Translations under genes and position numbers: made by a program
Notes under the pieces: model-generated
The model's database searches: none
Told to the model about the DNA's origin: nothing
What the model saw: the letters and a program-made list of their open reading frames with translations, nothing else
NCBI GenBank assembly: GCA_021740425.1
Contig: JAIOZV010000014.1
Span: forward strand, 1 to 35,509
DNA: 35,509 nucleotides
Reading direction: 5' to 3'
Origin: Bacteroidales bacterium
GTDB taxonomy: Bacteria; Bacteroidota; Bacteroidia; Bacteroidales; 4484-276
Shown here: piece after piece, positions 10,820 through 19,289 of the stretch
Position numbering within the stretch: position 1 is the first letter of the stretch
How the letters are laid out: each line of letters starts with the position of its first letter

Positions 10820-12877
10820 TCAGGCTGCCGGAAGTGTAAAGCTGAAGGTGCTCCCCACTCCGGGTTCGCTTTCCACAAAAAGTTCCCCGCCATTTTTTTC
10901 GATGAAGTCCTTGCATAGTATCAGTCCAAGACCTGTTCCTGATTCTTTTTCTGTTCCCGGCGACTTGAATTTTTCTTTCAAATTGAAAAGATTCCTGATA
11001 TCAGAATTTTTAATCCCGACACCTGTATCTTTAAGCTTGATAATTATTTTACGCCCTGCCGTTTCATGCGGAAAATCTTCAACCGTAAAATTGATTCGGC
11101 CACCTTTGGGGGTAAATTTAATGGCGTTAGTAAGCAGATTGCGAATTACCACTTTTATTGTATCCTCATCGGCCAAAGCCAAATGTGAGGTATTTATTTG
11201 TTTGCTTATTTCTATTCGCTTGTTATGAAGCATCAACTGATTGGCTTTTATGGTTTCGCTGATTATTTCGGCCACGTCAAGTTTTTCAGGTGAAAGCTGA
11301 ATTCTTCCTGTTTGCGAAGAAGCCCATTCCAGCAGGTTTTCGAGTAATTTGTAAATGTCGGAGGCGGATTCCTTAATAAAACCTGAAAATTCTTTTTTCT
11401 TTTGCTCGCTCAACATTTCAAAATCGTTGAACAAAAGGTCGGCAAAACCCAGTAAGCCATTAAAGGGGCCTTTCAGGTCGTGGGCTATTATCGAAAAAAA
11501 GCGGTCCTTTGTTGCGTTGGCCTCTTCCAGTTCGCGGGTTCGTTCTTTAACTCTGACTTCGAGTTGGCGATTATGCAGCTGAAGTTGGGCATTCAATTTC
11601 CGGTTATTCCAGTATTGAAGGAAAAGTACAATGAGTACGCTGGCAAAAAACAACGAAATGATTCCCGTAATAAACTGCATTCGTTCTTTTTGGCCATTCG
11701 ATATCTTTAAATCCTTAATTTCGTTTTCCTGTCGCAGCATTTCATTTTCGCGCTTGCTTTTTTCTGATTCGTACTTAACTTTTAAATCTGCAATCTGATT
11801 TTTCAAATCCATGTCAAAAACAGAATCCCTTGCTTCGGCGTATTTTTTATAATAGGTGAAGGCCATATTCATTTTCCCTGTTTGTTCGTAAAGCCGCGAC
11901 AAGCCTGCATAGTTGCGTTGTTGAATTCCCAAAAGATTTTCATGGGTTGCAATGTCGTTGCTTTCGAAAAACATGGCTTCGGCCTTGCTGTAATTTTTCC
12001 TTCCAAAATAAAGATTACCGAGGTTGTTGAGCGTGGAGGCAAGTCCGAAATTATCGCCAATCCTTTTCCTTATGTTTACACATTCCATAAAATATGTTTC
12101 TGCTGCTTTATCCAAACCTTTTGAGAGTTGAATCATGCCCAGGTTGTTCAGGGTGTTTCCTATACCGCGCTCATCGTTTATCTGTCTTTTTATCTCCAGC
12201 GATTTCTGATAATAAACCAGCGCACTGTCGGATAGTTTAAGGGCTTCGAATACCTGCCCGAGATTGTTGTAGGCTGCTGCGATTCCCGAAAAATTATTCA
12301 CTGCCTGGTAAAAATCAAGCGCCTGATTGAGAAATTTTCCTGCATCATCAAAGTTGTTCACATCCTTATAAATTACGCCGATGTTGTTTAGGGTTTTGGC
12401 TATTGAGAGGGTGTCGTTCAAATCGAGTTTAAATATCAACGACCGGTTTAAATATTCCAGGGCTTTTGTAAAATCCCCGGAAGTTTGGGCAATAACGCCC
12501 AGATTGTTCAGGGTTTTTACAATATTGAGTGTGTCGTTCAACTGCTCACGCAAAATGAGTGATTGCTCGAAATAATCCATCGATTTGCCGTAATCGCCCA
12601 TCAGGTAATAGCTTATTCCAATATTATTGAGGGTTCCCGACAGATTTTTTATACTTCCAAGATTCTTCTGTATTTCAACATTTTCAAGGTCGTACTCCAA
12701 CGATTTCTGAGGATTTGATGATTGATAGAGCCCTGATAGCTGCATTAAAATCTCAGACCGTTCTACACCTGTTTTTTCGGGAAGTAAAACTTCAAGACTG
12801 TCGATTTTACCTGGGAGCTGTGCCATTGAAACATAGCTTAGCGTTAAAAGACCTATAATCAAAAGAAGTTTTTTCAT
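10820..12877 (-). CDS. TPR-containing membrane sensor histidine kinase
   Basis: A 685-residue sensor. A signal peptide (residues 1-19) is followed by about seven TPR units (40-345) with the repeated phrase TLNNLG or TLNNIG, which would form a periplasmic ligand- or protein-binding solenoid. A charged helix (355-395), one transmembrane segment (about 400-423) and a coiled coil (425-457) follow. The HisKA box is FFSIIAHDLKGPF with His466. The HATPase domain shows RNLLTNAIKF (N584), DTGVGI (D617) and GTGLGLIL (648-655). No receiver or DNA-binding domain is fused and no response regulator gene is adjacent, so it is an orphan kinase here. Its own promoter is divergent from sufS. Signal unknown. 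Confidence 0.93.
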   Translation of the reverse strand: MKKLLLIIGLLTLSYVSMAQLPGKIDSLEVLLPEKTGVERSEILMQLSGLYQSSNPQKSLEYDLENVEIQKNLGSIKNLSGTLNNIGISYYLMGDYGKSMDYFEQSLILREQLNDTLNIVKTLNNLGVIAQTSGDFTKALEYLNRSLIFKLDLNDTLSIAKTLNNIGVIYKDVNNFDDAGKFLNQALDFYQAVNNFSGIAAAYNNLGQVFEALKLSDSALVYYQKSLEIKRQINDERGIGNTLNNLGMIQLSKGLDKAAETYFMECVNIRKRIGDNFGLASTLNNLGNLYFGRKNYSKAEAMFFESNDIATHENLLGIQQRNYAGLSRLYEQTGKMNMAFTYYKKYAEARDSVFDMDLKNQIADLKVKYESEKSKRENEMLRQENEIKDLKISNGQKERMQFITGIISLFFASVLIVLFLQYWNNRKLNAQLQLHNRQLEVRVKERTRELEEANATKDRFFSIIAHDLKGPFNGLLGFADLLFNDFEMLSEQKKKEFSGFIKESASDIYKLLENLLEWASSQTGRIQLSPEKLDVAEIISETIKANQLMLHNKRIEISKQINTSHLALADEDTIKVVIRNLLTNAIKFTPKGGRINFTVEDFPHETAGRKIIIKLKDTGVGIKNSDIRNLFNLKEKFKSPGTEKESGTGLGLILCKDFIEKNGGELFVESEPGVGSTFSFTLPAA

Positions 12878-12900
12878 TGGGGTGTTCGCTTAATAAGCTG

Positions 12901-12908
12901 CAAATATA
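12901..12908 (-). promoter_or_regulatory. histidine kinase promoter, -7 element
   Basis: The minus strand reads TATATTTG followed by C, an exact TAnnTTTG match, 23 bases before the kinase ATG. Confidence 0.55.
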
Positions 12909-12940
12909 ACAAACCCTGTTATTTGATGTTATTGCTATTG

Positions 12941-12974
12941 TTTTGAAAAGAAAATTTAAGAAATTATTAACTTG
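12941..12974 (+). promoter_or_regulatory. possible sufS promoter
   Basis: TTTTG at 12941-12945 and TTAACTTG at 12967-12974 (a two-mismatch -7 element) are separated by 21 bases and lie about 30 bases before the sufS ATG, back to back with the kinase promoter. The match is imperfect. Confidence 0.3.
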
Positions 12975-13003
12975 CGGCGCTTTTTTAATAAACATCAAAA
13001 CCT

Positions 13004-14233
13004 ATGATAAAAGTGGATTTCAATATTGATAAAGTGAGGAAAGATTTTCCCATTTTAAGTCGGGAGATCTACAAAAGACCATTGGTGTATTTCGACAATG
13101 CGGCCACCAACCAAAAGCCGGTGCAGGTGCTCAACCGCATGGATTTGTATTACGAAAACCAAAACAGCAACATTCACAGGGGAGTTCATTTTTTGAGCCA
13201 GGAAGCCACCTCTGCCTACGAGGAGGCAAGGGAAACCATTAAAACTTTCATCAACGCGCATAGCCGGAGTGAAGTGGTTTTTACAAAGGGTACCACCGAT
13301 GCCATCAATCTTGTTGCTCACTCTTTAGGGCGTAAATTGCTGAAGGCAGGTGATGAAATACTCATTACTTTCATGGAACATCATTCCAATATTGTTCCCT
13401 GGCAAATGGTATGCGAAACCACAGGAGCGTATTTGAAAGTGTGCAACATTACCGAAAAAGGTGAGATTGATATAGAGGATTTTAAAACCAAATTGAGCAG
13501 AAAAACCAGGATTGTGGCTCTGAATCATGTTTCCAACACCTTAGGCACCATCAACCCCGTGAAGGAAATCATTAAAATAACTCATGATGCCGGAGCGCTG
13601 GTTCTGATCGACGGAGCGCAGGCAGTGGCACATCTACAGGTTGATGTGCAAGACCTGGATTGCGATTTTTACTGCTTCTCCGGGCATAAAATTTATGCGC
13701 CTATGGGCACAGGAGTGCTTTATGGCAAAGAGGATATTCTGGATAAAATGCCCCCTTACCAGGGAGGTGGTGAAATGATAGCGATGGTTTCGTTTGAAAA
13801 GACTACTTACAATGAGTTGCCTTTTAAATTTGAAGCCGGAACCCCGAATGTAGGAGGAGCCCTGGGTCTTGAAGCCGCCATAAAATATGTGAACGGGTTT
13901 GGACTTGCAACACTCGCCGGGTATGAAGATGATCTGCTGAAATATGGAACCGAAAAATTGCTGCAAATCGAAGGCCTCCGTATTTATGGTGAGTCGGCGC
14001 TTAAAACTGGGGTCATTTCTTTCAATCTGAACAAGGTACATTCGTACGATGCCGGCACGCTGATCGATAAATTTGGCATTGCCGTCAGAACAGGGCACCT
14101 TTGCACCCAACCGCTTGTCGGTTTTTTTGGCGTCCCCGGATTCATCAGGGCATCGTTTGCGATGTACAACACCAAACAGGAAATTGATAAGTTGGTTGAA
14201 GCTGTTATAAAAACAAGGGAGATGCTACTGTAA
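13004..14233 (+). CDS. sufS: cysteine desulfurase SufS (group II)
   Basis: A PLP enzyme that removes sulfur from L-cysteine as a persulfide for Fe-S cluster assembly in the cytoplasm. Visible signatures are YFDNAAT at the N-terminus, NIHRGVHFLS, HHSNIVPW (PLP-stacking His), DGAQAVAH (PLP Asp), the PLP lysine in FSGHKIYAPMGTG (Lys229) and the catalytic cysteine in RTGHLCTQP (Cys367). The short active-site loop puts it in the SufS/CsdA group, not IscS/NifS. The 409 residues are typical. SufE follows 95 bases later; sufBCD are not in this window, so the scaffold genes must be elsewhere or outside. Confidence 0.96.
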   Translation: MIKVDFNIDKVRKDFPILSREIYKRPLVYFDNAATNQKPVQVLNRMDLYYENQNSNIHRGVHFLSQEATSAYEEARETIKTFINAHSRSEVVFTKGTTDAINLVAHSLGRKLLKAGDEILITFMEHHSNIVPWQMVCETTGAYLKVCNITEKGEIDIEDFKTKLSRKTRIVALNHVSNTLGTINPVKEIIKITHDAGALVLIDGAQAVAHLQVDVQDLDCDFYCFSGHKIYAPMGTGVLYGKEDILDKMPPYQGGGEMIAMVSFEKTTYNELPFKFEAGTPNVGGALGLEAAIKYVNGFGLATLAGYEDDLLKYGTEKLLQIEGLRIYGESALKTGVISFNLNKVHSYDAGTLIDKFGIAVRTGHLCTQPLVGFFGVPGFIRASFAMYNTKQEIDKLVEAVIKTREMLL

Positions 14234-14328
14234 AAAATTGGGTAACCCTTATAAAACTTCTACTAACAAATGATCCGCCGGTGGGAGGACAGGCTCAATA
14301 AGCAAAAACAATATTAACTATTTGAGGA

Positions 14329-14760
14329 ATGAAAACAACAATTGAAGAAATAGAACAGCAAATCGCAGGTGAATTTGAAAACTTTGAAGATTGGCTTGAA
14401 AAATACAATTACATCATCGAGATGGGCAAAGACCTGCCATTGATCAATGAAAAATTTAAAACCAAACAAAACCTGATTAGTGGCTGCCAGTCGAGCGTAT
14501 GGCTGCATGCGGATTATAAGGATGGGCTGGTTTTCTTTTCTGCGGACAGCGATGCAGTAATCACCAAGGGCATTGTAAATATGCTCATAAGAGTTTTGTC
14601 AGGTCAAACCCCCGAGGATATTATCAGCAGCCAACTCACATTTATTGATGAAGTAGGCCTGAAGGAGCATCTCTCGCCCACACGTTCAAACGGATTGGTT
14701 TCGATGATCAAACAGATGAAATTCTACGCCCTGGCTTTTCAGACAAAGTATGGTGCATAG
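14329..14760 (+). CDS. sufE: sulfur acceptor protein SufE
   Basis: Accepts the persulfide sulfur from SufS and passes it to the SufBCD scaffold. The 143-residue length and the acceptor-cysteine motif SGCQSSVW (Cys53) are those of SufE/CsdE. The C-terminal half has the usual GLVSMIKQM helix. It follows sufS on the same strand; the 95-base gap has no obvious terminator, so co-transcription is likely. Confidence 0.95.
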   Translation: MKTTIEEIEQQIAGEFENFEDWLEKYNYIIEMGKDLPLINEKFKTKQNLISGCQSSVWLHADYKDGLVFFSADSDAVITKGIVNMLIRVLSGQTPEDIISSQLTFIDEVGLKEHLSPTRSNGLVSMIKQMKFYALAFQTKYGA

Positions 14761-15122
14761 GATAATTTCCCCAAAAATTACTTTTGCTCGTAAAACACAA
14801 AATTGAACTATCCGCTTTCTTCGGGCTTTTGTGGCTTCGCAGTTATTTTATTTCACAGCCAAGGAGGAAAGACTCTAAGGCGAAATTTATCCGACTTAGA
14901 TCGTAATTGGTTTTATGGGAATTTTCACACCTTCGTGTAAATACATCCATGCAAGGGGCAAAAAAAATGCACAAGGTTCACAAATCATTTTGTGCTTTGA
15001 GAAACCCTTTGTGTACTTTGCGGTAAAAAAAACACCGGGGATGAATGACATTTGTGTCTGAAGCCCTAAAAGGATGAACAATCCTTAATTTTGATAGTTT
15101 TGCAAAATATAACGTAAGCAAC
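14761..15122. other. non-coding gap with degenerate element, hairpin and promoter
   Basis: No gene is evident. Bases about 14926-15012 hold CTTCGTGTAAATACATCC, CAAGGGGCAAAAAA and CTTTGTGTACTTTGCGGTAA, which resemble parts of the gap at 24224-24437. An AAGGAT/ATCCTT hairpin at 15070-15086, followed by AATTTTG, may be a weak terminator for the suf genes. TAGTTTTG at 15095-15102 is a likely -7 element for the cupin gene. Confidence 0.45.
15095..15102 (+). promoter_or_regulatory. cupin-nhaA promoter, -7 element
   Basis: TAGTTTTG followed by C is an exact TAnnTTTG match, 20 bases before the ATG of the cupin gene. Confidence 0.5.
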
Positions 15123-15605
15123 ATGATCAGAATAAACGAGGATTTTCTCAATCAAACTACATCAAAAGCAAAGGAATCGGAAAGGTTGCGGATGAACTAT
15201 AATTTTCACCCCCACCTCGAAGATCCCATAAGCAGGATGCTGAATGCAATGGAACCGGGCACCTACATTCAGCCTCACAAGCACCAAACTCCTGACAGGT
15301 TTGAGGTGTTTTTGGTTTTGCGAGGCAGATTTGTGGTCTTTATTTTTAACGATGACGGTATTATATCCGATCATTACATTCTTGATGCTTGTGATGGTAA
15401 TTATGGTGTGGAAATTCCGGCAAGGATATTTCATTCGCTGATGTCGCTGGAATCCGGGTCGGTAGCCTACGAAATAAAAGAGGGGCCTTACCAGCCGGCA
15501 ACTGCAAAAAATTTCGCTCCGTGGGCACCTGCCGAAGGCGATGCCGGAGCCGAAGCTTTTATGGAAAAACTTCTTGACACCGTTGGATTAAACAATAAAA
15601 CATGA
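15123..15605 (+). CDS. WbuC-family cupin-fold metalloprotein
   Basis: A 160-residue single-cupin protein. The metal-binding cupin motif is seen as YIQPHKHQTPDRFEVFLVLRG (residues about 48-68, with His, His and Glu candidates), and a second His in IPARIFHSLMSL. The layout, with conserved HPH near residue 29 and the EGPY near residue 119, fits the WbuC/DUF6016 family, first seen in O-antigen clusters; its reaction is not established. No polysaccharide genes are near. It precedes nhaA by four bases and is surely in the same transcript. Confidence 0.75.
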   Translation: MIRINEDFLNQTTSKAKESERLRMNYNFHPHLEDPISRMLNAMEPGTYIQPHKHQTPDRFEVFLVLRGRFVVFIFNDDGIISDHYILDACDGNYGVEIPARIFHSLMSLESGSVAYEIKEGPYQPATAKNFAPWAPAEGDAGAEAFMEKLLDTVGLNNKT

Positions 15606-15609
15606 TTTT

Positions 15610-16959
15610 ATGAAAGTATCAACCTTTTTTAGAAAAAGGCCGCTCTTGTTTGAGATCGTAAATCCATTGAATAAATTTATTAAAATGGAGGCCTTTAGCG
15701 GCATCTTGTTAATGATTGTTACTGCCATTGCCCTGATTATGGCCAACTCATTTATGTCGGATGCCTATTTTGGATTTTTCAAACAAAAACTCACTTTTGC
15801 CTTCGAAGGATTTGAGCTCAGCAAGCCTTTGCTTCTTTGGATCAACGATGGCCTGATGGCAATTTTCTTTTTACTCGTTGGCCTCGAAATTAAACGCGAA
15901 ACCCAGACAGGTGAACTGTCGAGTATAAAAACTGCTGCTTTTCCGGCTTTTGCTGCCATTGGCGGGATGCTTATTCCTGCATTGTTTTATGAAATATTCA
16001 ACTACCACGGTGATGGTTGGCCCGGATGGGGAATTCCCATGGCCACAGATATCGCCTTTGCCCTTGGGGTAATGACCTTATTGGGCAGCAGGGTACCGGT
16101 TGCGCTCAAATTGTTTCTTACAGCTCTGGCCATTGTTGATGACATAGGAGCTGTAGTTGTAATTGCACTTTTTTACAGCTCCTCCATCAATTACGAAGCT
16201 TTGATTCTTGCCGGACTGTTGTTTGCAACTTTAATGACCATGAACGCTTTCAAGGTTTTCAGGGTGTCCATCTATCTTTTTATAGGGGTTTTTCTTTGGA
16301 TAGCTTTGCTAAAATCAGGTGTGCATGCTACCGTGGCCGGAATTTTACTCGCTATTGCCATCCCGGGTAAAGCCAGAAAATCAGTCGAAGAGTGTGTTTC
16401 GTCCAACGAGTCGGTGCTTGGTCGTTTAAAAGCCAACGACAGCCGTGAGGACACATTGGATGCTAAAAAGGATAAAAAACTCATTGCTGCCATTTACACC
16501 ATCGGCGACAATTGCACCCACGCTGTTTCACCACTTTTACGCCTTGAACATTCACTACATTCGTGGGTTGCTTATCTTGTTGTTCCCATCTTTGCATTTG
16601 CCAATGCAGGTGTCATCTTTAAAGCCTCATTGTTTACAGATATTTTAAATCCCATTGCAACAGGCGTGTTTGCCGGTCTGGTCTTCGGAAAACCCATTGG
16701 GATTGCACTATTTTCCCTGCTGGCAACAAAACTTAAACTGGCCTCTTTGCCATCAGGCGTAAAATGGAAGCACATTATCGGAGCCGGTTTTTTGGGAGGT
16801 ATTGGATTTACGATGTCTATTTTTATTGATAATCTGGCATTTGCCTCCGATCCTTACTACATCGAAATTGCTAAAATAGGTATCCTGTTTTCTTCTTTGA
16901 TTGCAGGAATTGTTGGATACATTATTTTATTTATGGCAGGTAATCCTGAAAAAAAATAA
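15610..16959 (+). CDS. nhaA: Na+/H+ antiporter NhaA
   Basis: Exchanges internal Na+ (or Li+) for external protons across the inner membrane, for sodium and pH homeostasis. The protein has about 11-12 hydrophobic segments and the hallmark aspartates: MATDIAFALG (Asp147) and LAIVDDIGAV (Asp177 and Asp178, the ion-binding pair). GLEIKRE and GIGFTMSIFI near the C-terminus are also family motifs. At 449 residues it is longer than the E. coli protein (388), because of a polar loop at about residues 255-295 (many Lys/Asp), as in other Bacteroidota members. It is coupled to the upstream cupin gene. Confidence 0.96.
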   Translation: MKVSTFFRKRPLLFEIVNPLNKFIKMEAFSGILLMIVTAIALIMANSFMSDAYFGFFKQKLTFAFEGFELSKPLLLWINDGLMAIFFLLVGLEIKRETQTGELSSIKTAAFPAFAAIGGMLIPALFYEIFNYHGDGWPGWGIPMATDIAFALGVMTLLGSRVPVALKLFLTALAIVDDIGAVVVIALFYSSSINYEALILAGLLFATLMTMNAFKVFRVSIYLFIGVFLWIALLKSGVHATVAGILLAIAIPGKARKSVEECVSSNESVLGRLKANDSREDTLDAKKDKKLIAAIYTIGDNCTHAVSPLLRLEHSLHSWVAYLVVPIFAFANAGVIFKASLFTDILNPIATGVFAGLVFGKPIGIALFSLLATKLKLASLPSGVKWKHIIGAGFLGGIGFTMSIFIDNLAFASDPYYIEIAKIGILFSSLIAGIVGYIILFMAGNPEKK

Positions 16960-17020
16960 GCTGATAATGCCGATATTTTATGGTTTAGAAACTTTTTATT
17001 CAAATAATTTTTATTAAAAA

Positions 17021-18388
17021 ATGGCATCTCAAAAACCATCCATCCCAAAAGGGACACGTGATTTTACACCTGAGGAAATGGTGAAACGCAATTATATATT
17101 TAACACGATCAGGCAGGTTTTTCAGCTTTACGGCTATCAGCCCATCGAAACCCCGGCCATGGAAAACCTTTCAACCCTCCTCGGGAAATATGGAGATGAG
17201 GGCGACAAGTTATTGTATAAAATATTGAATAGCGGCGATTTTTTGTCGCATGTTGCAGAGGAAGATCTCAAAATAAACAATTCCGCTGTGTTGGCAGGTA
17301 AGATAGCTGAAAAAGGCCTGCGCTACGATCTCACAGTTCCATTTGCTCGCTTTGTAGTGCAGCATCGCAACGAAATTGTTTTTCCTTTTAAGCGCTACCA
17401 GATTCAGCCGGTTTGGCGTGCCGACCGTCCGCAAGCCGGGCGTTACCGCGAGTTTTACCAATGCGACGTGGATGTTATCGGCAGCGACTCGCTGCTCAAT
17501 GAGGTGGAACTTATTCAGATTATCCATGATATATTTGAAAAGCTCAATATCCGTGTTATCGTTAAATTGAACAACCGCAAAATACTTGCAGGCATCGCCG
17601 AAATCATCGGTGAAACGGAAAAGATGACAGATATCACAGTGGCCATCGACAAGCTGGATAAAATTGGTTTGGAAAAGGTAAACCAGGAATTGCTCGAAAA
17701 GGGCATCTCCGCAGATGCAATCAGTAAACTGCAACCCATCCTGCTGATGACAGGAAGCGATTCCGAAAAATTTAAAGTTTTGGAAGAGGTGCTAACACTG
17801 AGCGAAATGGGGATGAAAGGCATCCGGGAGCTGAAAGAGGTTTTTGAAGATGTAAGGTTAACCGGCCTCGATAACCTTGTTGAACTCGATCTTACACTTG
17901 CCCGCGGATTGAATTATTACACGGGAGCCATCATCGAGGCAAAAGCTGCGGATGTTCAAATAGGAAGTATATGCGGAGGCGGGCGCTACGATGACCTGAC
18001 CGGTATTTTCGGGATGCCCGGAACTTCCGGTGTGGGCATTTCTTTTGGTGCCGACAGGATTTATGATGTGATGAACCAAAGCAATCTTTTTCCCGATACC
18101 GGCAAGATTTCCACTCAGGTTTTCTTTGTCAATTTCGGCAAAGCCGAAGAAAAATATTGTTTACAGATTTTAAAGAAAGTCAGGGGCGAAAACATCAGCG
18201 CAGAGCTTTATCCGGAAGCTGCCAAAATGAAAAAGCAAATGGCTTATGCAGATAAAAATCACATTCCATGGGTAGTTTTGGCAGGAAAAAACGAACTGGA
18301 AAATGAAATGCTTTCGGTAAAAAATATGCGCACAGGTGAGCAGGAGCAATACAGTGTAAGTGATTTTATTCAACTTGTCAAATCATAG
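17021..18388 (+). CDS. hisS: histidine--tRNA ligase
   Basis: Charges tRNA-His with histidine in the cytoplasm. Class II motifs are clear: KGTRDF at residue 10, [12 protein letters not shown] near 100, motif 2 [14 protein letters not shown] at 141-154, the histidine-A signature [12 protein letters not shown] near 300, and GGRYDDL with [10 protein letters not shown] (motif 3) near 325-350. A C-terminal anticodon-binding domain follows. The 455 residues are normal. The methyltransferase gene begins three bases after the stop codon. Confidence 0.97.
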   Translation: MASQKPSIPKGTRDFTPEEMVKRNYIFNTIRQVFQLYGYQPIETPAMENLSTLLGKYGDEGDKLLYKILNSGDFLSHVAEEDLKINNSAVLAGKIAEKGLRYDLTVPFARFVVQHRNEIVFPFKRYQIQPVWRADRPQAGRYREFYQCDVDVIGSDSLLNEVELIQIIHDIFEKLNIRVIVKLNNRKILAGIAEIIGETEKMTDITVAIDKLDKIGLEKVNQELLEKGISADAISKLQPILLMTGSDSEKFKVLEEVLTLSEMGMKGIRELKEVFEDVRLTGLDNLVELDLTLARGLNYYTGAIIEAKAADVQIGSICGGGRYDDLTGIFGMPGTSGVGISFGADRIYDVMNQSNLFPDTGKISTQVFFVNFGKAEEKYCLQILKKVRGENISAELYPEAAKMKKQMAYADKNHIPWVVLAGKNELENEMLSVKNMRTGEQEQYSVSDFIQLVKS

Positions 18389-18391
18389 TGT

Positions 18392-19126
18392 ATGAGGAAT
18401 TTTGAATTTCAGGAGTTTGATACAGTTGGTGAGGAAACGCTGGAAGCCATTGGCAAAGCCGACAGGTTTAACCTTTGGATGTATCAAACCATAAAACCCT
18501 GGTGTAAGGGACGTACACTCGAAATAGGCAGTGGAGCCGGGAATATGTCAAAATATTTTATTGAGGATCATTTCAATATCATGCTTACCGACATTCGCGA
18601 CAGCTACTGCCTTAAACTTGAAGAAAAATTTACAGGACATCCGAATTTACTTGGTGTGATGAATATCGATCTGGCAGATCCGGAATTTGACAAAAAGCAC
18701 AGGCACATCTTCGACGCTTTCGACACCGTGTTTGCTTTAAATGTTGTTGAGCACATCAAGGACGATTTGCTGGCAATTCAAAACAGCCGGAAACTGCTTA
18801 AAAATGGTGGTCATCTCATTGTATTGGTTCCTTCGTACCAGACTTTTTACAATCGTTTCGATGTTAGCCTTGGCCATTACAGGCGCTATACCCGCAAGAG
18901 CCTGACGCGCGTATTTAAACATGGCGAATTTGAAGTCATTCATAAACAGCATTTCAACTTTGTGGGCTTGTTTGGCTGGTTTTTTTCAGGGAGTATTTTA
19001 AGAAAAGAGATTATTCCTGCAGGGCAGGTAAGGATTTTTAACCGGCTGGTTCCGCTTTTCAAAATGTTGGATACAGCTCTTTTCCACCATTTTGGCCTTT
19101 CCACTATTGTAGTTGGCCGAAAGTAA
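18392..19126 (+). CDS. class I SAM-dependent methyltransferase
   Basis: A 244-residue Rossmann-type methyltransferase. Motif I is LEIGSGAGNMSKYF (residues 48-61), the acidic end of strand 2 is LTDIRDSY, and motif IV/post is ALNVVEHIKDD (about 117-127) followed by LLKNGGHLIVLVPS. Tyr- and Arg-rich YNRFDVSLGHYRRYT resembles UbiE/sugar- or lipid-modifying methyltransferases. The substrate cannot be told. It is transcribed with hisS (three-base gap), but that may be only operon convenience. Confidence 0.85.
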   Translation: MRNFEFQEFDTVGEETLEAIGKADRFNLWMYQTIKPWCKGRTLEIGSGAGNMSKYFIEDHFNIMLTDIRDSYCLKLEEKFTGHPNLLGVMNIDLADPEFDKKHRHIFDAFDTVFALNVVEHIKDDLLAIQNSRKLLKNGGHLIVLVPSYQTFYNRFDVSLGHYRRYTRKSLTRVFKHGEFEVIHKQHFNFVGLFGWFFSGSILRKEIIPAGQVRIFNRLVPLFKMLDTALFHHFGLSTIVVGRK

Positions 19127-19229
19127 CGAAATCCTACGGTTTTTTTACTTTCATATTTTGATGTATTATTTTGCCTGTATTTCCACAATTTGTTTTTTGC
19201 TTTCTAAAATAAATTAAATGTACAGGGAT

Positions 19230-19263
19230 TTTGCCTTAATTAATTGATTTGTTTTTACTTTTG
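19230..19263 (+). promoter_or_regulatory. glycogen synthase promoter
   Basis: TTTG at 19230-19233 and TACTTTTG at 19256-19263 match the Bacteroidota -33 and -7 elements with a 22-base spacer, a little longer than usual. The -7 element ends 26 bases before the ATG. Confidence 0.55.
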
Positions 19264-19289
19264 AAGCCCAACAGAAAAAACTCAGGATC

